In this document: positions 1 to 4,698 of the stretch, in pieces | How positions within the stretch are numbered: position 1 is the first letter of the stretch | How the letters are laid out: each line of letters begins with the position of its first letter | DNA from: Oligoflexus sp. | GTDB taxonomy: Bacteria; Bdellovibrionota_B; Oligoflexia; Oligoflexales; Oligoflexaceae | NCBI GenBank assembly: GCA_030151925.1 | Contig: JASLCY010000207.1 | Span: 1 to 10,946, forward strand | DNA length: 10,946 bases | Direction of reading: 5' to 3' | The notes under the pieces: generated by a model | What the model saw: the letters and a program-made list of their open reading frames with translations, nothing else | Told to the model about the DNA's origin: nothing | Databases searched by the model: none | Position numbers and translations under genes: made by a program

Positions 1-1
1 A

Positions 2-1555
2 CGCCTCCCGTGCTATACGAGCGACAAACCCGAGGCGAATTGCCAGAAATCGTCCGGTTCCCTCAACTCGTGGCGCATCGCGTCGCCCGCGGTCAAGCCT
101 CCGGACCAACCGTTCTGGCAAACCCTTCTCATCTATAATAAGCAGGGCTCGTTCCGTTCTCTTCTCCCGATCCGTGAAGGTGAGACGCTCGATCTAGCGG
201 CCCTCACGCGCGAGAAACTTGACGTCCTTTACGCAGACAGCTCTGGCATGCTCAAAAAAACGAAACTTAATAAAAAATTAAAGGAACCGATCGTCCTTCC
301 TCCTCTCAAAAAAGGCGCAACCATCCTCAATTTGAGTTCTCGCGGTCCGGCCTTCGTCGAAATACGCAGCGCCGCTCACACGGACGGGAAAACGCTGGAG
401 GCCTGGATTCCTCCCGGCGAACGATCGTTGCTCAGCACCAATACGCTCCTCCGCGCGAAGTGGCCCTTCGCCTTGAAGCTTCCGACCGGCGATTATCACG
501 TTCGCATCTATGACGGCTACCGCATCTTCTGCGATCAGCGCCTGACGATTTTGCCCGAACGCACCCAGAGCCTCGAATGCCCCGGCGGCGGCGATACCCG
601 CGACCTGACCGTGAGGGCCAGCGTCAGCGCCGACCGGGAAGCGGTGAGCGAAGAGCAGATCGCGGCGACCGGCATCCGCGTTATGACCAGCAGCAACTTC
701 AAGGATTCCGGTACGGGCGGCATCCAGACGATACCGACGCTCGCGGCCTTCGACGCCGAGCTCGGCCTCTCGATGCACGCCTTTCCCGTGAGCAGGGACA
801 TGGAGATCGCCTGGGACAACTTCCTCAAGGACAAACCGGGCGGCAGCTCGCTCAAGTCGTTCGTCGAATTCGTCCGCGGCCGCGACAAGGACCGCACGAT
901 CGATCTGGTGCTCGATTGCCCGGCGCCGGGTTTTGAATTATCGGAATACGATTGGATCGCGCAGACGCTGAGGCCCGATATACTCGAGATCTTCGGCTGC
1001 CTGGAACCGGCGGCGGCGCCGGCTTTCTTCAAGGTCGCGCAGAACCTCCAGCAGAAGGAGTCGCGACCGCTGCGTTTCGCGGCCGCCTCCTTCAACGGCC
1101 CTCAGTTCGGAGCCAGGGTGCCGGCGCTGTTCCTTGCTCACTTCAAGAAGAACGACACGCTCCCGGCGCAGAGGGTCCGCGCCGACCTCCACGAAGGGCG
1201 CTATACGCTCGGCTACCGCACGGAGCTCCTGCTGCCGGCGGTGAAGGCCGCGGACTCCGATCTGAAGGTGACGCTGCGAGGTCCTGACATCAGGCGGCAT
1301 GAACTCATCATCCGCACCTATGATCAGGACGAGATGCTGAGCGAGGATAAAGTCACTGCGGGAGACGCTGCGGAGCAGACCTTCACGCTTAAGCTGCGTC
1401 TTAAAACCAACTCCCACGTCCTTAGGATCGAGGTTCTGATGGCGGATGGGCAGGAGGGCGAAAAAAGTCCTCTCTTTGTACTGGCGTCGAGCAACTTTTT
1501 CAGCTTAGATGCGAGCGACGCAGCGCCCCTTCCCACACCGGAGCCTAAACCATGA
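2..1555 (+). CDS. 5'-truncated protein resembling a CehA/McbA-type PHP phosphoesterase with lost metal-binding residues
   Basis: The frame is open from the left edge to the TGA at 1553-1555, so the gene begins outside the window. The first ATG (248) has no Shine-Dalgarno sequence and lies inside an 82-codon open stretch, so it is probably internal. Reading on from 248, a beta-rich region (about 335-575) contains LPTGDYHVRIYDG, like the domain preceding PHP in CehA/McbA proteins. The segment from 602 matches the PHP layout, but each metal motif is changed: DLTVRAS where DLHVHxS is expected (602), TSSN for TDHN (686), LDCP for NHP (911) and AASFNG for GSDSHG (1082). The spacing and the following 'LHEGRYTLGYRTELLL' segment (1187) agree with that family, and a beta-sandwich-like tail follows. 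The inference is a catalytically dead PHP-fold protein. No cellular role is known, and a signal peptide cannot be judged because the N-terminus is missing. The stop overlaps the hpt start (ATGA), so the two genes are probably cotranscribed and translationally coupled. Confidence 0.8.
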   Translation, partial: RLPCYTSDKPEANCQKSSGSLNSWRIASPAVKPPDQPFWQTLLIYNKQGSFRSLLPIREGETLDLAALTREKLDVLYADSSGMLKKTKLNKKLKEPIVLPPLKKGATILNLSSRGPAFVEIRSAAHTDGKTLEAWIPPGERSLLSTNTLLRAKWPFALKLPTGDYHVRIYDGYRIFCDQRLTILPERTQSLECPGGGDTRDLTVRASVSADREAVSEEQIAATGIRVMTSSNFKDSGTGGIQTIPTLAAFDAELGLSMHAFPVSRDMEIAWDNFLKDKPGGSSLKSFVEFVRGRDKDRTIDLVLDCPAPGFELSEYDWIAQTLRPDILEIFGCLEPAAAPAFFKVAQNLQQKESRPLRFAAASFNGPQFGARVPALFLAHFKKNDTLPAQRVRADLHEGRYTLGYRTELLLPAVKAADSDLKVTLRGPDIRRHELIIRTYDQDEMLSEDKVTAGDAAEQTFTLKLRLKTNSHVLRIEVLMADGQEGEKSPLFVLASSNFFSLDASDAAPLPTPEPKP

Positions 1556-2073
1556 ATGGACTGACCACCCGTACCCTGATTCCCGCTGAAAAGCTGCAGG
1601 CCCGCGTAAAGGAGCTGGGCGAACTCATAACCCAGGACTACCAGGGCCGCAAAATCACTCTCATCGGGGTGCTGAAGGGCTCCTTCATCTTCCTGTCCGA
1701 CCTCGCGCGGGCGATCGCGGTCGACGCCGAAATCGAATTCATCGGCGTCTCGAGCTACGAGGGGATGCAGTCGACGGGCCAGGTCCGGATCACCAACGAC
1801 TTGAGCAAGGATATGGAAGGCCAGGACATCATCCTGGTCGAAGACATCATCGATACCGGCCACACGATCGATTACCTGCGCCGGGTCTTCGAACTCAGGA
1901 AGCCGCGCAGCCTGAGGATCTGCTGCCTGCTCTCCAAGCCCGAGGCGCACAAGGTGCCCATGAAGATCGACTACACGGGCTTCGAGATCTCGAAGGAGTT
2001 CGTGATCGGCTACGGCCTCGACTACAACGGCCTCTACCGCAACCTCCCCGATCTCATGCAGGTCATCTCCTGA
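1552..2073 (+). CDS. hpt: hypoxanthine phosphoribosyltransferase
   Basis: This 173-aa cytoplasmic purine-salvage enzyme transfers the phosphoribosyl group of PRPP to hypoxanthine (and usually guanine), giving IMP or GMP. Family signatures are clear: GVLKGSFIF near residues 39-47, the flexible-loop start SSYEG at 67-71, the PRPP-binding motif VEDIIDTGHT at 96-105 with the acidic pair and Asp101, and the C-terminal FVIGYGLDYNGLYRNLP segment (155-171) that contacts base and metal. Length matches bacterial Hpt (about 175-185 aa). The ATG at 1552 is preceded by GGAG at 1540-1543 with an 8-nt gap, and it overlaps the upstream stop as ATGA. In many bacteria hpt sits beside tilS and ftsH; here its partner is the PHP-like gene. 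Its last 11 nt overlap the end of the convergent gene at 2063-2629. No residue looks defective. Confidence 0.97.
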   Translation: MNGLTTRTLIPAEKLQARVKELGELITQDYQGRKITLIGVLKGSFIFLSDLARAIAVDAEIEFIGVSSYEGMQSTGQVRITNDLSKDMEGQDIILVEDIIDTGHTIDYLRRVFELRKPRSLRICCLLSKPEAHKVPMKIDYTGFEISKEFVIGYGLDYNGLYRNLPDLMQVIS

Positions 2074-2629
2074 GCCTCGGCCCCGCGCCTTCCGCCTGCA
2101 TCCTCAACTCCGAGAAATCGATGACGAACGGATGGCCCTGGCAACGCCTGAGTTGCCAGTAGTCGTCCAGGGCGAGCCCCGCTCCCCCGAGGGCGGCGCT
2201 CAGCTGATCGAGATAGCCTTTGAGCGGCTCGTGCCGAAGTTCGGCGGCGGCGACAGCCTCCTCGCAGAAGGGCATCACCACGGCGAGGCCGTCCCCTTCC
2301 CGGCTGAGGATCTCGAAAGGCGGGAGGAGAGCTTCGTTCCGGCTGAAAGCCTGAAGCTTTTCGCAAGCCTGCTGCCAGTTTCGTATAAGGTCTGAGCGAT
2401 CGTTCAGGAAGGTTTCGCGCGCGATATTGAGGGCGAGGTCTAAGCCCTTGATCGGACTCTTGATATGAAAGCTCTGGAAGTGCCGCCCCGCCCCATTTAG
2501 AGGCCTTTGCCCCGCTTCGGCGGCTCGCCATTCGGTAAGGAGCCGTGAAGGATCATAGGCTTTATAGAACTTCTCCGTCAGCCCCGCCTTCACCTGTAAA
2601 AGAATGCCTAAGTCTTGAGAAGTATTCAA
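2063..2629 (-). CDS. hypothetical protein with faint kinase-fold traces
   Basis: The family of this 188-aa protein is not recognised. The chosen start is TTG (2629-2627), preceded on the minus strand by GGGG five nt upstream. No in-frame ATG or GTG lies between it and the upstream stop. The order of elements recalls a small kinase or aminoglycoside-phosphotransferase fold: a strand LALNIARE (65-72) where a VALK strand would sit, a helix WQQACEKLQAF (85-95), a hinge-like LAVVMPFCEE (115-124), a helix LKGYLDQLSAAL (136-147), a DDYWQL segment (155-160) where the catalytic loop would be, and PFVIDFSEL (167-175) resembling the metal-binding DFG strand. There is no glycine loop, no HxD and no clear catalytic Lys, so an active enzyme is unlikely. 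The kinase resemblance is pattern-based inference only. It has no signal peptide or membrane segment. Its 3' end overlaps hpt by 11 nt in convergent orientation. Confidence 0.7.
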   Translation of the reverse strand: MNTSQDLGILLQVKAGLTEKFYKAYDPSRLLTEWRAAEAGQRPLNGAGRHFQSFHIKSPIKGLDLALNIARETFLNDRSDLIRNWQQACEKLQAFSRNEALLPPFEILSREGDGLAVVMPFCEEAVAAAELRHEPLKGYLDQLSAALGGAGLALDDYWQLRRCQGHPFVIDFSELRMQAEGAGPRLRR

Positions 2630-2963
2630 CTTTACCCCATCGCGTCGGACGTTGAAAGAAAGTCAAGGGTAGGCAAATAGCTCCTCTTTACAGGGGTTTT
2701 GATTTGTTCTAACTATGATATCTGGAAATCTAGCGGTTTGAAAAGAAACTTGACACCAAACTCAACGCTGTCATAACGTCCAGCGGACACGGACCGAAAC
2801 CAAATAAGTCAGACCGCGAAATCCTTGGCAAATTTCGGCCATAAACAGGACTGGGAACGCCTCTGAGACTTGGCATGCGGATTGCTTGAATACCATCAGC
2901 AGTTCGAGTCGTTCCAAGCTGCAGATGCTCACTACTAGATTAGATGTTCGACTGGAGGGTGTA
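2630..2963. other. AT-richer spacer with leader of the 74-aa gene
   Basis: This 334-bp region without a supported gene lies between the divergent starts at 2629 (minus) and 2964 (plus). It holds a plausible sigma-70 promoter at 2750-2777 reading right, which would give a leader of about 180 nt for the small gene. In that leader is a modest hairpin, CCGCGAAAT (2814-2822) against ATTTCGG (2832-2838), with one bulged base. An in-frame TTG at 2886 could extend the small gene by 26 codons but lacks a ribosome-binding site. Nothing else was recognised. Confidence 0.6.
2750..2777 (+). promoter_or_regulatory. candidate sigma-70 promoter upstream of the 74-aa gene
   Basis: A perfect TTGACA -35 (2750-2755) is followed after 16 nt by CATAAC (2772-2777), which matches four of six TATAAT positions. 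It points toward the gene at 2964 and predicts a start near 2784. It was found by reading only. Confidence 0.4.
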
Positions 2964-3188
2964 ATGGAATCTGTCAACAAGAGCGAATCCAAAGTTATCT
3001 CACTCAAAGATCGCTCGAGCAAAACCTCTGAATCAGCGCCTTCGAACGCCCAGCCGCAGGCCGTGGCTCCCGCGGAATTCGACTGGAGTTCCATCATGAA
3101 GCGCAACTCGGACAATGGCAGCCGTATGCAGAACGATCGGGAGAAGGCCAACAAAGGCGTTATCCGTTCGTACCGTCTGAAGCACTGA
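2964..3188 (+). CDS. small hypothetical protein, 74 aa
   Basis: This is a short hydrophilic protein with no recognised domain. The ATG at 2964 is chosen because GGAGG (2954-2958) lies 5 nt upstream. The longer in-frame reading from TTG 2886 has no such site. The N-terminus MESVNKSESKVISLKDRSS is Ser/Lys rich, a Pro/Ala-rich linker follows (about 27-38), and the C-terminal part (WSSIMKRN..., REKANKGVIRSYRLKH) is basic. There is no signal peptide, cysteine or membrane segment. Its first dozen residues resemble those of the next small gene (SKVISL versus SKVVDF), suggesting paralogues or a shared N-terminal motif. It is probably cytoplasmic and its function is unknown. Confidence 0.7.
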   Translation: MESVNKSESKVISLKDRSSKTSESAPSNAQPQAVAPAEFDWSSIMKRNSDNGSRMQNDREKANKGVIRSYRLKH

Positions 3189-3263
3189 TCGACCCTTAGT
3201 TAGAGAGACCATCCCTTAAACATAAGGTTGCTCATAGTTCCTTGATCTAGTTCGATTGTTCCC

Positions 3264-3332
3264 TTGCTCTTTTCCCTATTGCTGTTGCTCTACTTCCACC
3301 TGTTGTTGCTGTTGATGAGGCTGTTGTCATGA
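3264..3332 (+). other. possible leucine-rich leader ORF overlapping the next start
   Basis: This is an open frame of 22 codons from a TTG at 3264 to TGA 3330-3332. It would encode an almost purely hydrophobic peptide (LLFSLLLLLYFHLLLLLM, then RLLS). It ends in an ATGA-type overlap with the start of the 88-aa gene. The DNA is a decayed CTG/TTG triplet tract: CTGTTG occurs at 3282, 3300, 3309 and 3321, all in one frame. No convincing ribosome-binding site or ATG precedes it, so translation is uncertain and it may be only a low-complexity tract. Confidence 0.25.
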
Positions 3333-3595
3333 AATCGAATGAGACCAATTCCAAAGTTGTGGACTTCACCCAGTTTAAGAAGACCCGTGAGCTCGAGACT
3401 CAGATCGCCAAAGGCCGTACCCCGCTGCACGTGAGCCACCTCGATGGCAAACTCAAGGGCAGCCCCCACTTCCGCACCCCGGAAGCCGACGACTTCGGTG
3501 ATCGCATGCAACGCATCCGCACGAGCCTCGAGAAGATCAACCAGCTGATGGCTGATCTCAAGAACACGAGCAAGTCGAACGAATTCCACGACTGA
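3329..3595 (+). CDS. small hypothetical protein, 88 aa
   Basis: The ATG at 3329 follows GAGG (3317-3320) with an 8-nt gap. The protein is soluble and charged. Its N-terminus MKSNETNSKVVDFTQFKKTRE resembles that of the upstream 74-aa protein. A middle segment rich in His, Gly and Lys follows (about 29-50). The C-terminal helix DRMQRIRTSLEKINQLMADL (58-77) has heptad-like spacing of hydrophobic residues and may oligomerise. It has no cysteine, signal peptide or membrane segment. The family is not recognised. It is followed after about 20 bp by a strong hairpin terminator, so it ends its transcript. No good promoter was seen in 3189-3328, so it may be cotranscribed with the gene at 2964. Confidence 0.75.
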   Translation: MKSNETNSKVVDFTQFKKTRELETQIAKGRTPLHVSHLDGKLKGSPHFRTPEADDFGDRMQRIRTSLEKINQLMADLKNTSKSNEFHD

Positions 3596-3614
3596 GAAGA
3601 CCCACTCCGAAGAA

Positions 3615-3647
3615 AAAGCCCGTCTGATCGCGAGATCGACGGGCTTT
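3615..3647. terminator. bidirectional rho-independent terminator
   Basis: A perfect 10-bp stem is formed by AAAGCCCGTC (3615-3624) and GACGGGCTTT (3638-3647). It continues past one bulged T as GATC/GATC (3626-3629, 3634-3637) closed by a GCGA tetraloop. On the minus strand the stem ends in a run of T (A tract 3613-3617 on the plus strand). On the plus strand it ends in TTT. It sits between the convergent genes at 3329-3595 and 3677-4318 and can serve both. Confidence 0.9.
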
Positions 3648-3676
3648 CCCTTTGCAGAATCGACTTCCGGCTTATC

Positions 3677-4318
3677 TTAAACCTCTACGAAGCCGTTCCG
3701 AATCGCATAGCGCGCCAGCTCAATCTGGGAGCGCATATTCAGTTTATTCATGATGTTGGCCTTGTGCCGGTCCACCGTCTTCACGCTGATCGACAGGTCG
3801 AGGGCGATTTCCTTGGCCGTCATGGCTTGAGCCACGCAGCACAGGACATCGACCTCGCGGGGGCTCAGAGGATGCTCGAGGCGGCCGTTGATGCCGTCGC
3901 GATGTTTCTGCACGAGGGGGCGGATCGAACCGTTGATCTGGAAGTAAAGACCGCCTTCGGCGATCGAACGCAGGCCGGCGAGCAGCTGCTCGGGCTCATC
4001 GAAGGCCGACATCAGGCCTTTGGCGCCGATGCGTTCCGCGATGCGCTGGTATTCAGGGAGCGGGAGGGAGCTGGTGAGCACGAGGTGAAGATCGGCCTTC
4101 ACGCTCAGCGCTTCGGATGCCATCTGATAGATAGAGGCCATGGATTGGATATCCATGAGGAGGATATCGGGTTGCAGACGCTGGACCAGATCTTTCACTT
4201 GATAGGACGAGGGCCCGCTGGATACGACATGCAGCTCTTCGAAACGATCGAGAACCTGAGTAAGACCTTCACGAACGATAGGATGATCATTAATAACGAG
4301 AAGTGCGATCTTCTTCAT
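3677..4318 (-). CDS. NarL/FixJ-family response regulator with altered receiver pocket
   Basis: This 213-aa cytoplasmic DNA-binding regulator has a receiver domain (about 1-118) and a LuxR/GerE helix-turn-helix (about 151-206; LSPREVDVL, TAKEIALDLSISVKTVDRH, KLNMRSQIELARYAI). The start MKKIALLV (ATG 4318-4316) is preferred over the TTG 33 nt upstream because it gives the usual receiver N-terminus. A GAG seven nt upstream is only a weak ribosome-binding site. The phospho-acceptor Asp56 (ILLMDI) and Thr82 are present. The first residue of the acidic pair is Asn10 rather than Asp (INDHP), and the conserved Lys after GAKG is replaced (MSAFDEP, Ala105). Phosphorylation-dependent switching may therefore be altered. 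No sensor kinase gene is adjacent, so it is an orphan here. It ends at the bidirectional terminator. Targets are unknown. Confidence 0.9.
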   Translation of the reverse strand: MKKIALLVINDHPIVREGLTQVLDRFEELHVVSSGPSSYQVKDLVQRLQPDILLMDIQSMASIYQMASEALSVKADLHLVLTSSLPLPEYQRIAERIGAKGLMSAFDEPEQLLAGLRSIAEGGLYFQINGSIRPLVQKHRDGINGRLEHPLSPREVDVLCCVAQAMTAKEIALDLSISVKTVDRHKANIMNKLNMRSQIELARYAIRNGFVEV

Positions 4319-4458
4319 AGCTGTACTCGCAATATGCAGTGTTACGACCAATTCTCAATGCCAAAAAGACATCTTTCTTTGGTAATATTGTGCATCAATT
4401 GCAAGCGATGTGACTTTGAATTCTAGGGAAGGTTGTCCCGAAATCCGCGCCGGGACGG

Positions 4459-4507
4459 GTTTTTTCGAAAATTGTGAAAAAACTGGCAGAATTGTGCGCT
4501 GTTTTTT
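4459..4507. repeat. A6/T6 tracts forming overlapping inverted repeats
   Basis: GTTTTTTC (4459-4466) is an exact inverted repeat of GAAAAAAC (4476-4483). AAAAAAC (4477-4483) can also pair with GTTTTTT (4501-4507). Two ATTGTG words (4471, 4491) are interleaved 20 bp apart. This could be curved promoter-upstream DNA or a protein site for the response-regulator gene. The function is not established. Confidence 0.4.
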
Positions 4508-4600
4508 GGGTAGCGTGCGATTCTGTGCAAAAATTAACTCAACGATAACAAAGTGTTGCAGTGCGCATATTTGCCTAGTTTTCCCGCTAAGTTTTACTTA

Positions 4601-4626
4601 GGAAGTTTCACGTGCGTGAACCTTCC
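4601..4626. promoter_or_regulatory. 26-bp dyad, possible operator or hairpin
   Basis: The arms are GGAAGTTTCACG (4601-4612) and CGTGAACCTTCC (4615-4626), separated by TG. Eleven of twelve positions are complementary. On the plus strand GTTTTC follows, but no plus-strand gene ends here, so an operator is as likely as a terminator. Confidence 0.4.
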
Positions 4627-4646
4627 GTTTTCATCATGATCCAGCG

Positions 4647-4676
4647 AAAAAAAAGCCTCATCCACAGATGAGGCTT
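4647..4676 (-). terminator. rho-independent terminator of topB
   Basis: A perfect 10-bp stem, AAGCCTCATC (4653-4662) with GATGAGGCTT (4667-4676), has a 4-nt loop. On the minus strand it runs into eight T (plus-strand A tract 4647-4654). It begins about 22 bp beyond the topB stop, the expected position. Confidence 0.92.
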
Positions 4677-4698
4677 CCTTGTAAATGGGCAGGAATTG

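Larger units (their letters stand above)
4319..4698. other. AT-rich spacer between topB and the response regulator
   Basis: This 380-bp region between two minus-strand genes contains no supported gene. It holds the topB terminator (4647-4676), a 26-bp dyad (4601-4626), A6/T6 tracts (4459-4507) and three ATTGTG words (4387, 4471, 4491). The response-regulator promoter must lie here, but no -35/-10 pair was convincing. Confidence 0.6.

Noticed and set aside
248..250. ATG 248 as the start of the first gene
   Set aside because: The frame is open upstream to the window edge and there is no Shine-Dalgarno sequence, so an internal Met is more likely.
2886..2888. TTG 2886 as start of the 74-aa gene
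   Set aside because: No ribosome-binding site; ATG 2964 has GGAGG at good spacing.
3764..4426. 220-codon plus-strand frame over the response regulator
   Set aside because: It is antisense to a clear NarL-type regulator and has no ribosome-binding site or recognisable content.
4410..4601. 63-codon plus-strand frame in the topB/regulator spacer
   Set aside because: It lacks an ATG and a ribosome-binding site, its composition is that of AT-rich spacer, and it crosses the A/T tracts.
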